Source: Saccharina japonica
Taxonomy: Eukaryota; Sar; Phaeophyceae; Laminariales; Laminariaceae
Length of the DNA stretch: 64,000 nucleotides
Direction: 5' to 3'
NCBI GenBank assembly: GCA_008828725.1
Contig: MEHQ01003423.1
Location: 183,351-247,350 of the forward strand
The notes beneath the pieces were generated by a model. The model did no database searches. It saw nothing but the letters and a program-made list of their open reading frames with translations, and had not been told where the DNA came from. The position numbers were made by a program, and so were the translations under genes. How positions within the stretch are numbered: the first letter of the stretch is position 1; each line of letters opens with the position of its first letter. Below are positions 45,829 to 52,674 of the stretch, one piece after another.

Positions 45829-46794
45829 CACTCACCACGTGCACATTGGCGCCCGCAGCCAGGAGCGCCTGCACCGTGTGCATGTGGCCCTTTTGGCACG
45901 CCCAGTGCAGCGGTGTGTACCTGTGAGGCAACAAGAAAGCAGCCAACCGGTACGGCACGCACAGACCATTTTTAGGAAGATTGGATTAAAAAAATATCAA
46001 AACGCATCGGAATCTGAAAAATGATGACAGGTCAGACTCGATCTCGAAAAGTAACGCACTTCAAAAAAAATAGTACAAACAAAACCTCCTCCGCTTGTTC
46101 AATCGAGCGAATCAACACGAGGCAAAGACACCACCCTATATGCTCCCAGCGATTCCTTACGCCCCCCCTCGGCCCCCCAGCCGTTGATGGCGTGTGTTTA
46201 TGTGGCATGGTTTCTCTCACCCGTACGGGTCACGCTTGTCGACGTTGAAGCCCTCCTTCAGGAGCCTCACGACCGCGATGGTATCATCCATTTTCGCGGC
46301 AGAGTGCAGGTCGATCTGGTGCAAGCCGACTGCCGCCATCGCGTTACCCGCACCTCCAAGACCCACAAATCCCACAGACATGCTCCGTCGGTGGAGGCCA
46401 GAAAGCCTCGTCTCCACTAGGCGGAGCCTCCCCTCTGCCCCGGTCCCTTCCCTTGTGTTTAACCTCGCCAAACGCAAGACCTGTTATGCTCTCCACTTGT
46501 TTGCTGTGTCGGCTGCCCGCTGCACGAGAGGCGGCAGAAATCCAATCGACAGTTTTCATAGTTGAAGGTGGGATACGCAGGAGGGGTTTAGATGATATAA
46601 TCCCCCCGTGAAATCAAGCCGCATGTTAAGCCGCATGCTGTGTTCTTTCAACCATGGGCGCGTGCCCCGTGGCGTGGTTTTCCGGTGCCCCGGCATCGCT
46701 CACTCACCAACCCAGATCATCTCGAGAGCACTCTGCAGGTGCATCGTTGACGCTGCAATGAGCATGTCCTCTAGACCCGCGGCGCTGTTTTTGT
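28016..46794 (-). CDS. Ankyrin-repeat protein gene (7 exons visible, 3' end open)
   Basis: Gene model from 5' to 3' on the minus strand: 46708-46794 (or ATG at 46765), 46221-46353, 45836-45920, 30882-30983, 30346-30534, 29265-29783, 28016-28591. All exons have GT-AG borders and matching phases (1, 2, 0, 0, 0, 0). Translation gives about four ankyrin repeats in continuous register, with TPLHWACQKGH, TPLHRAAKEGH and TPLHCSSFHGK at the helix starts. An Ala/Ser/Thr-rich linker and a charged tail with a KRQK basic patch and a coiled coil follow. Ankyrin repeats mediate protein-protein contact; the partner is unknown. Repeat register across the 14.9-kb intron (30984-45835) argues for one gene. The last exon ends in a donor, so at least one more exon lies below 28016. 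Confidence 0.75.
28665..28700. repeat. Poly-G run in intron
   Basis: G homopolymer with a single A; a second G run lies at about 28845-28869. Both are inside the intron between exons 6 and 7 of the ankyrin gene. Confidence 0.9.
29265..29783 (-). CDS. Ankyrin gene, exon 6 (low-complexity linker)
   Basis: 173 codons from acceptor CGATTCCGCAG to donor GTACGT, phase 0. It opens GVKDKILHLLESPPRRL, continues with Ala/Thr/Ser/Pro-rich sequence, and closes with an acidic, Trp-containing block (ADWTDSEDVAWQEMWAMLHV, then PDPDDPDNN). The frame upstream of the chosen acceptor meets a stop about 100 bases earlier, which supports this start. Confidence 0.65.
30346..30534 (-). CDS. Ankyrin gene, exon 5 (ankyrin repeat 4)
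   Basis: It starts at acceptor GTGAGACAG in phase 0: GDNNWTPLHCSSFHGK, then LEIVEMLLSHGADQGAKD. The 3' end is ambiguous: a canonical GT lies after 30346, while a CAG|GC donor after 30376 would remove ten residues. Both keep phase 0. Confidence 0.75.
30673..30800. repeat. CTA/ACT trinucleotide microsatellite
   Basis: Interrupted ACT runs with ACA and GCT variants, located in the intron between ankyrin exons 4 and 5. Confidence 0.95.
30882..30983 (-). CDS. Ankyrin gene, exon 4 (ankyrin repeat 3)
   Basis: 34 codons from acceptor CCCCCACCCAG to donor GTATAC, phase 0 on both sides: RDKWRRTPLHRAAKEGHK then TVAAALLDSGAEINAQ. This is one full ankyrin unit, completed by exon 5. Confidence 0.85.
31689..32047. 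repeat. Tandem repeat, 183-bp unit, two copies
   Basis: GCGGTTCATCAGTAAGG starts at 31689 and 31872. Both units continue through CTTGCGGT, GGTATGATACTTGAG, TCATGTCTTGCGTTACGATA and AGGTATAATATTCCGC. Smaller TTGCGGTATGATG words extend the pattern back to about 31540. Confidence 0.95.
32373..32640. repeat. Degenerate tandem repeat, about 90-100-bp unit, three copies
   Basis: Each copy has GTCYGACCG, a CAGCACGTACAAGAGA-like or related middle word, CAACACYTC and a CTCGCTGC-like end. Confidence 0.7.
33755..33823 (-). repeat. tRNA-derived relic, glutamine-tRNA-like
   Basis: On the minus strand box A-like TATAGTCAAATGGTCA is followed by an anticodon-loop-like TTTTGAA (anticodon TTG) and box B GAGTTCGATCC. 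The T stem TGAG/CTCA pairs, but the anticodon and acceptor stems do not, so it is a pseudogene or SINE head. Confidence 0.5.
34960..35245 (+). repeat. Dispersed repeat family D, copy 1
   Basis: Shares CACCTCGGACA, GGCAGATA, GCCGGGTGGGA, GGATCTGTA and CAGATCC(T/C)GCACAAC with copies at 47410-47700 (minus), 53970-54165 and 56830-57000. A short ATAGATGATCTACAG tandem lies at its start. Confidence 0.8.
35394..35951 (+). CDS. Uncertain open reading frame, 185 codons
   Basis: The first half (GEESGIRRARKDDIKVFRAA, then EGKWYRGVVEAEDG) looks protein-like. The second half contains a glycine run encoded by poly-G and a hydrophobic stretch. It lies inside the ankyrin-gene intron on the opposite strand. 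No splice-linked partner or known domain was found. Confidence 0.25.
   Translation: MMFGTMAGEESGIRRARKDDIKVFRAAERTTESTLLLFGVEAVFWPTAANKEGKWYRGVVEAEDGLDGSMAKWHAGGERRGAGYDTQHKSLRVAARAKGRGGGGGGGEGYWHRCRREQKGNSKVQNRQQKKVKPMLLLLRLLASCIVLPFFPKGGATAAVLTTHTAGDKNRKDMAARAAKSRLGH
36955..37215. repeat. ACTCGGAGTAC-type short-word array
   Basis: Words such as ACTCCGAGTA, ACTGCGAGTAC and GCAGTAC recur at roughly 12-25-bp spacing. Similar clusters lie at about 38545-38655 and 39330-39480. Confidence 0.7.
37776..38038 (+). CDS. Candidate exon of an unknown gene
   Basis: From acceptor TATTATTTACAG the frame (first two bases completing a codon) reads RELRSLNTIMVEWANGGHG then EHRVSHEADHG and stays open to a CAG|GTATCA donor in phase 0. 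The peptide is rich in H, E, D and R without a known motif. A T-run encodes phenylalanines near the end, which weakens the case. Confidence 0.3.
38681..38765 (+). mobile_element. Truncated hAT-like MITE (left end)
   Basis: The terminal word CAAGGCATTAATTAG differs by one base from the terminal repeat of the intact MITE at 40178-40617. The next 60 bp (AATAACCGTTTTGCGCAACA, then ATTTTGGGCGC) match its right-end subterminal region. No right end is found nearby. Confidence 0.75.
38760..38930. repeat. Dispersed repeat family C, copy 1
   Basis: Shares GAGAAAACGACACACCAC-like, GGTCGGAATAGAAAA-like, TTGTGATCACA and CTTGGTTTTAG words with 63826-64000. Confidence 0.8.
38931..39030 (+). repeat. Dispersed repeat family B, copy with following module
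   Basis: ACTAAGGCAAGCAACAAATG, then GAGTACGCCCCCCC, then GTAACGAACAAAAAT and GAGATGTCGAAAAA. The second module also occurs inverted at about 48450-48510, where it abuts a family A end through a G run. Confidence 0.75.
39330..39480. repeat. ACTCGCAGTAC-type short-word array
   Basis: CGAAATA, ACTCGCAGTACATGAAG and ACTGCGAGTACATGAAGTAC repeat with drift. Confidence 0.65.
39690..39800 (+). repeat. Dispersed repeat family E, diverged copy
   Basis: GTTCTTTCTACCC, CATCCAGTGCCTGTCC and ATCCTAGAGAGATA-like words match, with drift, the better copies at 40925-41080 and 41405-41530. Confidence 0.6.
40178..40617. mobile_element. Complete hAT-like MITE with 8-bp target-site duplication
   Basis: The 440-bp element starts CAGGGCATTAATTAG and ends with the exact inverse CTAATTAATGCCCTG. 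It is flanked on both sides by GTATGAAT, a perfect 8-bp target-site duplication. An 8-bp duplication and a CAGGG terminus are typical of the hAT superfamily. Subterminal regions are rich in GTTGCGC/GCGCAAC words. There is no transposase; the centre includes a C run. It lies in the ankyrin-gene intron. Confidence 0.9.
40925..41080 (+). repeat. Dispersed repeat family E, copy
   Basis: GTCGACATCCAGCACACCCA, GTGTCCGTGCCGATTC, ATCCTAGAGAGATACCAG and GTGGTCACAAAACTACGAC occur in the same order as in 41455-41530. Confidence 0.85.
41107..42018. repeat. Palindrome P1: 382-bp arms, 148-bp loop
   Basis: Arms 41107-41488 and 41637-42018 are exact inverses (coordinates sum to 83125). The loop 41489-41636 is the second half of repeat family E. 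The right arm ends 2 bp before a single N. Identity of the arms is visually complete. Confidence 0.9.
42021..42021. other. Single N between two palindromes
   Basis: Palindrome P1 ends and palindrome P2 begins at this ambiguous base, suggesting a contig join. Confidence 0.9.
42047..42705. mobile_element. Foldback-type element, copy in left arm
   Basis: The 659-bp unit starts CCGTGCACCCAGCTGGGTGG and ends with the inverse. The two halves are imperfect inverted repeats of each other over about 300 bp each (GATCCCACGACCG, GCGCTTCGCGCTC, GGGTGGGAGCAGGGTGCC), so the whole element folds on itself. ATT flanks both ends. No coding capacity. Confidence 0.8.
43040..43100. repeat. TGCATGCG short tandem repeat
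   Basis: GCATGCCTGTCTGCGTGCAT and GCGTGCATGC units; mirrored at 44327-44387 in the other palindrome arm. Confidence 0.85.
44722..45380. mobile_element. Foldback-type element, copy in right arm
   Basis: Exact mirror of 42047-42705 in the right arm of palindrome P2. Confidence 0.8.
45779..45825. repeat. CT microsatellite
   Basis: About 23 CT units lying just past the donor of ankyrin exon 3 (minus strand). Confidence 0.98.
45836..45920 (-). CDS. Ankyrin gene, exon 3 (ankyrin repeat 2)
   Basis: One base plus 28 codons, from acceptor TTGCCTCACAG to donor GTGAGT. The first G completes a Gly codon with exon 2; then YTPLHWACQKGHMHTV and QALLAAGANVHV. Phase 0 at the 3' end matches exon 4. Confidence 0.85.
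46221..46353 (-). CDS. Ankyrin gene, exon 2 (ankyrin repeat 1)
   Basis: From acceptor GGGTCTTGGAG to donor GTGAGA (phase 2): GAGNAMAAVGLHQIDLHSAA then VVRLLKEGFNVDKRDPYG. Alternatively, translation could start within this exon region at an ATG at 46381 (MSVGFVGLGGAG). I favour the spliced form because exon 1 ends in the matching phase. Confidence 0.75.
46708..46794 (-). CDS. Ankyrin gene, exon 1 (probable)
   Basis: The frame reads MLIAASTMHLQSALEMIWV from an ATG at 46765 and ends at donor GTGAGT with one base left over, which joins exon 2 in frame as Gly. The frame is open upstream to about 46794 behind an in-frame stop, so either the ATG at 46765 or an upstream spliced exon starts the protein. 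Confidence 0.5.
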
Positions 46795-47140
46795 CTCATG
46801 GAGGAGGTGAGCTTTGTTTTGAGTGTGAATCATACTGGTACGTTCGGCATTGATCTCGGTACGTTGTACTCGTATGTACGTGGCAGGTTCTACTGCTGCT
46901 GTTGCTGTACCAACGGCGGCCGCTGCTGGTCTGCAGCTTCAACCTAGTACCGTACGAGTAGGAGGTGTGAGTGATGGCATCCGGGGTCGTCGCTAGAGTC
47001 GTTGCTAGGGTCATCGCTTGCTGTTGCCTGGTGGGCGCGACGCGGATGGGGTGATTCATCCACCGCTGATTGATGTTGCAGTTGTTGTCTGGGGTCGTCA
47101 GTCGGGTGTAATGGCGATGACGGTGACGATGGCGGTGGAA

Positions 47141-47205
47141 GCAGCAGCAGTCCAGCAGCAGTCAGCAGTCGCACTCAGCAGTCCAGCAGCAGTCAGCAGT
47201 CGCAC
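47141..47205. repeat. 30-bp tandem repeat
   Basis: AGTCCAGCAGCAGTCAGCAG followed by TCGCACTC, twice. Confidence 0.9.
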
Positions 47206-47409
47206 TTTCAACAGCACCTCGTTTCGCTGCCAGAAACGTGGCAGAACGCAGGACGCTATGGACGAGTACGTCGTATACTACCATCATAACAACGAGCAAT
47301 AATTGGCATTAGAGACCGAATCAAGCCATGACCACCTGGGGAGAGGGGGGCATGATACGCGTCGCCGACCGCCGTTGTTGTCGGCCATAAATAGCAGATT
47401 GTCGAATCC

Positions 47410-47700
47410 TTCACAACCTCGGACGTACCTGGTATGATATCATGATCTGCAATAGATCATCTACTGCTGTAGTCCCTCACTTGCCGTTGGGAGAGGCTGT
47501 GCAGGATCTGCATAGTCCAGATCCAACCCAGGAAACATGTACTTCAGCAGTAGTTCATGCAGAGTACTACGGCTCCCACCCGGCAGCATGATGAGCTGGA
47601 GCATACGACAAGATCGGAAATAGATCTATCTGCCTTGAACGATCTACGTATCATAGCTCATCGAGTAGGAATCGGTTATCTGTCCGAGGTGTCTTTATTC
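47410..47700 (-). repeat. Dispersed repeat family D, inverted copy
   Basis: Reverse-complement copy of the 34960-35245 family, with GGCTCCCACCCGGCAGCATG, AGATCCAACCC and GTCCGAGGTGT words. Confidence 0.8.
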
Positions 47701-48149
47701 AAAACGTTTTAAAAAAAAACTGTTTTTGCACAGTAAACAGCAGCAACCGCAGTACCTGCTGCTACAGGAGAGAGAACAGCAGTATGTACGATGCTACTGC
47801 TGTAAGTACCGGCGTATATACTGGCGTCAGTACGGGCATCACTAAGTAATCGGCTCTGACTGCTGTTATGTGTGCTGTATTTGCACCACTTTCGCGTGTT
47901 TTTTTTTTTTATAGCGGCACAAAAAGGTGTGCTTCATCGTGAACGAAAAGCGGAGCCTATGGAGCAAGCAGTAGTATGTATTCATACGTAACTGCACTAT
48001 AAACGCGGTGACGCTATGTACAATACGTAACCGTTGTCAACACCCGCACCCCCCCCCCCAAAAAAAAAATCTAGTCTCAATTTCTTAAATTATCAGATAG
48101 ATTTCTTAACATATATCGCGTACGTACTGCTGTACATGCATACTCGTAC

Positions 48150-48352
48150 CTGGTCCGCATCGTAGGACCAGACGAAGGCGTTTCGGTCGTGCGAGCAGGT
48201 GACGATCTTGTTGGTGACGGGAGACCAAGAGATGCCCGAGATGACCAGGTCGTGCTCCTCCAGCACGTGCGCCAGGCGCCACGACGAGAAGTCGGGGCTG
48301 TTGCACCCCTCGTAGATCTGCAGACGGTTGTCGTTCGAGCACAGGGCGAGCA
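48150..48352 (-). CDS. ARPC1: ARPC1 (Arp2/3 complex subunit 1, WD40) single exon
   Basis: 203 bases from acceptor CGCGTGTCAG to donor GTACGA; two bases plus 67 codons. The peptide ALCSNDNRLQIYEG ... LEEHDLVISGISWSPVTN, then KIVTCSHDRNAFVWSYDADQ, matches WD40 blades 1-2 of ARPC1: the family has (I/L)CPNN..V.IY, then H..L..H...V..I.W.P..N.IVTC..DRNA.VW. ARPC1 is the beta-propeller subunit of the actin-nucleating Arp2/3 complex, acting in the cytoplasm. The exon has correct splice borders, but neither the upstream exon nor later blades are visible, and the ankyrin gene begins only 1.4 kb downstream. It is a gene fragment or a misplaced exon. Confidence 0.85.
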
Positions 48353-48517
48353 CTGACACGCGCACGGCACGGCACGGCACGGTGCGGCCAACATACGCAA
48401 CCGAGCAAACAGGGGCAAAGGCAAACAAAAATCAGACAAACACGTATGTCGAGGGTGGTCGAAAAATTATTTTTCGACACCTCACAGAGTTTTTTGTTCG
48501 TTAGGGGGGGGGGGGGG

Positions 48518-49000
48518 GGTACTCATGTCGGGCCCGGCCGTAGTCATATGACCATAGACCCTCGCATCCCTACAATGCCGGGACGGAGCACGTTGGGTTT
48601 TCACCAACCAGGCAGACATTGCTTGCACCAAGCGCGAAGCGCCGTGAGGTATTGGGCGAGTCGCATGGAGGGTGAGCTGCATCCTGCTAAGAACCGCCTC
48701 TGAGGCGGACTTGCATATGGACGACAGCTTCAATGAGTTAATTTAATTTCTGGTGTGGCCACTTCCGGAGACAGCAATGGGTTTTACTATGTACTGCCTC
48801 GCGGATGCCTTACCATATTAACACTACTGATACGACCATTCCCCTTGTGCGGAGCAAAGGTTCTCCACCCCGCACAAATGATCTACTCGACCGCCAGCTT
48901 TGGTGACCGCCAAAAAACAAAAAAAACGGCACCCTGGTTGTCTAGCTCACGCAGCGAGTGGCGTGTTTTACAGCGTCGTTGCCAACCGACGCCAACCCAA
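48518..49000 (-). repeat. Dispersed repeat family A, longest copy
   Basis: In reverse orientation it carries the whole family A unit seen in part at 7225-7590, 54815-55275 and 58985-59105: GCATTGTAGGGATGCGAGGG, CCGGAAGTGGC-type and AGCTAGACAACCAGGGT words. It begins at a G run next to GTACTCATG. Confidence 0.85.
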
Positions 49001-50017
49001 CCTATAAATATATCATATTTTATTGGGGGGGTGGTCAGGGGGGCGCTTGCCCCTTTGAGCGGGTGGGGGGGGGTTAACGTGACTTTCAACGGGTCAGGGC
49101 GCCGGAATTTCGTGGAAGGAGCTTCTGCGTACAAAGGCCGTTAGTTTTGCGGCGAAAGCAACCGTGTCGTGGTACTACTGTAGGTATGTAAGCTCGAACT
49201 CTTGACATAATTAAGAGTATTGATGCTATTATACTGCTGTACCATTCATACTTGCCAGGTATTGATACTAATATTAGTTGATCGAAGCAAGACTGAAGCT
49301 GGCTTGAGGTTTGGTCAAACACCACGCGTCTCGCCTTCTGCTTGTGGCATATGCCTGGGACGGGGAATAATTTGGAAATGTTCGCACGTGATCGCTACTA
49401 CTGCTGTACAACTACAACTACTACAACAGTAACTGCTTCGTTTAGTCGTGATCGGTACGTAGGCAAAGAGACACGAAGGCATTATTATTTTAGTATATAC
49501 GAACTACACGAGTATTCAGTCGTACGTAGTCGGCGGTGGTATTCCAGACGTAGCAATCGTACACTATTAATACCTGGTATAATACGAGTATGCATGTGTT
49601 TTTTCGTTTGTGTTCAGATCATTACATCGCCATCATTTTACCGTCGAGTTTACTTCTCCTTTGTTTTGTCACTGCTGCTGGCTGACTGCGTGCGGTGGTT
49701 GTGTACGAGTCGTAGCGACGTAGCGAGTATTAATAGTAGCCCTACCTGCTTAGGCTGCGCGTGACGTCAAATTTCTTCAAGATCGGTGTCAAGGTATTAC
49801 AAGTACGTATATACGGTAGTACGACTATTAATACGTGTTCATTTTATAGGCTCCATGGTTCCAAGTTCCAAGGCAGCGGACCGTGAAACACGGCGAACAT
49901 AACTATTAATATTAATAACCGCCACTGCCTTTGGTTATTTCGTTTTTCTCAAAATTCCTCGTTTCTCGACAGCAACTGATGTAGGTGAGAGGGTGAGAGT
50001 GTGCAACTTGGACCCGC

Positions 50018-50112
50018 CTTCAATTCCGTCTTCAAAGCTCTCTTCAAAGTTGTCTTGAAGCCTGTCTTCAAATTTGTCTTCAAAGCTGTCCTCAAAGCTG
50101 TCTTCAGAAAAA
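50018..50112. repeat. 12-bp tandem repeat GTCTTCAAAGCT
   Basis: About eight to nine drifted copies of GTCTTCAAAGCT (also CTCTTCAAAGTT and GTCCTCAAAGCT). The unit is a multiple of three, so frames run through it on both strands. Confidence 0.9.
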
Positions 50113-50450
50113 TGTTTTCAAAACTAAACCTGTCGTCAAAGACACCTCCCCCTTGTTCCAAGCTATTGTCTAGAATCTTGAGCATACGCTGGGAAGGATA
50201 ATTGGTTGCATGAGATTGGTGGTATTCGACGAATTGTGTCAGCTTTATCATTCTGAACGAATAAAATAATGCCCTGCACATTGTCGGAAGGCAAATAAAA
50301 AAATAAAAAAATACCAGGTATCCAGGAGCTTCAGGACCCTGACCCTGACGCAAGAGCGTTGTGCTGTTGCAACGCACTGGCGTTTTCGATACTGACGCAC
50401 CACAGCGGGTATCTCCCTCTTTATCCTTGCTATGTTTGCGGCGAGAGCAG

Positions 50451-50555
50451 GTGTCCTTGCTCGCGGGCTTGAGCCCTGAGAAACACCTCAAGATCGGGAC
50501 GGCGCTGAGAACGCTAGCCCAAGAACAGGACATTTTGATCGTCGGCAGTGGCCAG
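50451..50555 (+). CDS. Dioxygenase gene, penultimate exon
   Basis: 35 codons from acceptor GGCGAGAGCAG to donor GTACAG, phase 0 on both sides: VSLLAGLSPEKHLKIGTA, then LRTLAQEQDILIVGSGQ. VSLL corresponds to the P(V/I).(Q)LSL strand that opens this part of the fold. Confidence 0.8.
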
Positions 50556-52674
50556 GTACAGTAACAAAATACCAGACGTAAAACTCGCGGTTTGTAGGTT
50601 TGTTTTCCTGATAAGCCTTGATGACCAATAAATAGGTGGCATAAATGGGTTATTTTTTGCTTGGTAAGTTGGTGACCAATAAGCAAAGACGCCGCGGCTG
50701 ACGGCATTCTTGCCCCATACCGGACAGCCGTCAAGGACCGTCCCACACTAAAACTAGTATATTAAGTCAACTTAGGCCTTGGCGGTCACAAGAAGACCGC
50801 CAACCGACATCGTTACCAATAAGTGGCAAAGGGCGCCGGGCGAATGGGTCGTGCACCTTGAAAAAGCGCTACTGGTACGAGTAGCGAAACATGTGTCGTG
50901 GGTATTTTGGGACCAATATCCGTGTATCATATTATAGGTGTTTGTGAAGGAATGAGGGCGGATGCGATTCGCTTAAAACCGTAATTACACGTTCACCCTT
51001 TGCAAGCCGATTTCGCGCGTATCTATATACCTGGGATAGCATTGTGCGTGTGCTTGTTTTGCATCTATGAATGGTCTCATCAGGGCATGTCTAAACAGGA
51101 ACGAAAACGAAAAACGAAAAACGAAATGACAAAAAACAGGCCGCTGATTGGTCCCTGGTACAAACGTGTTCCCCTTCGTTTTTTTTGTTCTGAGAAAATC
51201 AACGATTTACAACCTATTGCCCAAAACATAAAAGTTGACAGCTGAAAAACGAAAAGGAGAACGAAAGCACGAACAGCAACAATTCAGCGTGTCCTACTGG
51301 TCAGCGCAGCCACGTCAAAATATCACATCAGGACTGCCGCACGCAGCACGCAACCCACAGCTAGCACGGCAACACAGCCGCACAGACCCCCCGTAAACAG
51401 CCAGGAGGCCAACCACAACACCAGCCCCGGCGCTCTAGGGCCTTTGTTTGCCGGCGTTCGAGCCAAAGCGAAGAGAATTTGAGTAGAGATCAGCATCAGC
51501 CCTCGAGAATGAGGTTGGAAGTTCGCTCTCAGTATAATTTGAATTTTGATCCCGGGGCGTCAAAGTTGGACACGCGACCACCTCCATGGGAGACCCAATG
51601 ACCTCCCGGTATCGAATTGTCGTCGCTTCTGCCTGCTCCTCTGGTGTGCCTGTGGTGCCGAGCGCTAGATTGTCGGCATGTGTACATAGTTGTGAACAGC
51701 CCATGGCTTGTGCTCTCAGTTTTTTTTCGCCTGGATCTTGCTGTTCCCAATTCGTTTCTGTTTGGAGACGTCGGCTAAAATGATGCCGAAAACGAAATGA
51801 TTTCGTTTTTCGTTTTTCGTTTTCGTTTCTGTTTAGACATGCCCTCAGTCTCATCAGCAGAAATTAACGGAACTCTTCAATGCTATAATATACTTTCCGT
51901 GCTTTAAAAACATCGTCAGCAAAAACTTCGGCCAGCGTTTTTTTTTTTGCGAGCAGGTGCCTTGGTATTTCAGTGCTATGAATACTCAGGGGGTTGACTC
52001 CCCCGATGCTCCTCCGCAGCCAACTTAACGCCTTGCCCGTAGAAAACCCGAGCAAAGACCACAAGGGAAGGACCCAATGACCCAATCCGGACTGACCCAA
52101 ACGGCCGCTGTTAGCATGAGATAATTTTGTCCCCGCGCGATGCTGTTTGCTCACAATCCAATTCCGTTGCAATCAACCCATCGCGTATCCTTTTCCCTAC
52201 CCCTCCTCCCCCGTACTCCTGGCACATTCTCGCCTCCTCCTGCTGCAAAACGTTGGGAAGGCGACCCACAACATGGCCTCCTACCCCGGATACGCGCAGG
52301 GTGAGGCGGCTCCGCGAGAGGCCGAGTTCATGGACTGGCTCAAGGACACCGCCACGAATGCCTCCGTTTCCCCCGAAGAGCGCCGTCGTCGCCTGCTGGA
52401 GTGGGAGAAGGCCCCCTACGCGCGCCTGGCTCACCCCCGCGAGGAGCACCTGTTGCCGATGCACGTGGTCTCGGGGTGCACGGACTTCGCACCGGGAAAG
52501 GTTATCTACGACGACTTTGTCATGGGGGCAATGTCTCTCGCTTGCGTAGGGTTCTGGGGTCCCGACGGCGAGGGGGCGCAGGGCGAAGGAAAGGATGCAG
52601 ACGGAGAGAAGGGAAAAGTTGACGATGGCGGAGCAGACAAAGTTGCCGAAGGCCTTGCTGTTTGCTCCGTGTAA
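50451..52674 (+). CDS. LigB/DODA-type extradiol dioxygenase, C-terminal two exons
   Basis: Model: exon 50451-50555, intron 50556-52260, last exon 52261-52674 with stop. The joined peptide reads SPEKHLKIGTALRTL, then DILIVGSGQ|ATHNMASY, then WEKAPYARLAHPREEHLLP. These are the conserved LigB-family (class III extradiol dioxygenase / 4,5-DOPA dioxygenase-like) features: H(hydrophobic)xxG.AL, the GSG.(A/S)THN motif and the HP.EEHLLP motif. Such enzymes open catechol rings using non-haem iron or zinc; substrate unknown. The N-terminal exons with the first metal-binding His residues are not seen. The last about 40 residues form an unusual charged Gly/Glu/Lys/Asp tail. Confidence 0.85.
51081..51846. 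mobile_element. hAT-like non-autonomous element in dioxygenase intron
   Basis: The left end CAGGGCATGTCTAAACAG is mirrored at the right end by CTGTTTAGACATGCCCT. The inverted repeats run on for about 45 bp through ACGAAAACGAAAAACG units. Flanks are GGTCTCAT and AGTCTCAT, an 8-bp duplication with one difference. The terminus CAGGGCAT is shared with the MITE at 40178. No transposase is recognised inside. Confidence 0.85.
52261..52674 (+). CDS. Dioxygenase gene, terminal exon
   Basis: From acceptor CGTTGGGAAG, phase 0, 137 codons and a TAA stop. It begins ATHNMASYPGY and contains EFMDWLKDTATNAS, EERRRRLLEWEKAPYARLAH, PREEHLLPMHVVSG and a charged end. The catalytic-core motif HPREEHLLP is intact. 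Confidence 0.85.
   Translation, partial: ATHNMASYPGYAQGEAAPREAEFMDWLKDTATNASVSPEERRRRLLEWEKAPYARLAHPREEHLLPMHVVSGCTDFAPGKVIYDDFVMGAMSLACVGFWGPDGEGAQGEGKDADGEKGKVDDGGADKVAEGLAVCSV

Larger units (their letters stand above)
30984..45835 (-). other. 14.9-kb intron of the ankyrin gene
   Basis: The intron lies between ankyrin exons 3 and 4, both phase 0 and in repeat register. It contains two tandem arrays, a tRNA-like relic, hAT-like MITEs, several dispersed repeat families, two nested palindromes, a foldback element and an N. Two weak plus-strand candidate exons lie inside (35394-35951, 37776-38038). Confidence 0.65.
46800..48149. other. Stretch between ankyrin gene start and ARPC1 exon
   Basis: Contains a 30-bp tandem repeat (47141-47205), repeat family D (47410-47700, minus) and simple runs near 47909 and 48050. 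No further ARPC1 exon is visible although it would be expected here. Confidence 0.55.
48353..50450. other. Repeat-filled interval upstream of the dioxygenase exons
   Basis: Holds the family B module (about 48450-48510), repeat family A (48518-49000) and a 12-bp tandem repeat (50018-50112). Expected upstream exons of the dioxygenase, carrying the first metal-binding histidines, were not found. Confidence 0.55.

Noticed and set aside
49949..50746. 265-codon minus-strand frame
   Set aside because: Its C-terminal third is the 12-bp tandem repeat (ALKT units) and the rest overlaps the conserved dioxygenase exon on the other strand.
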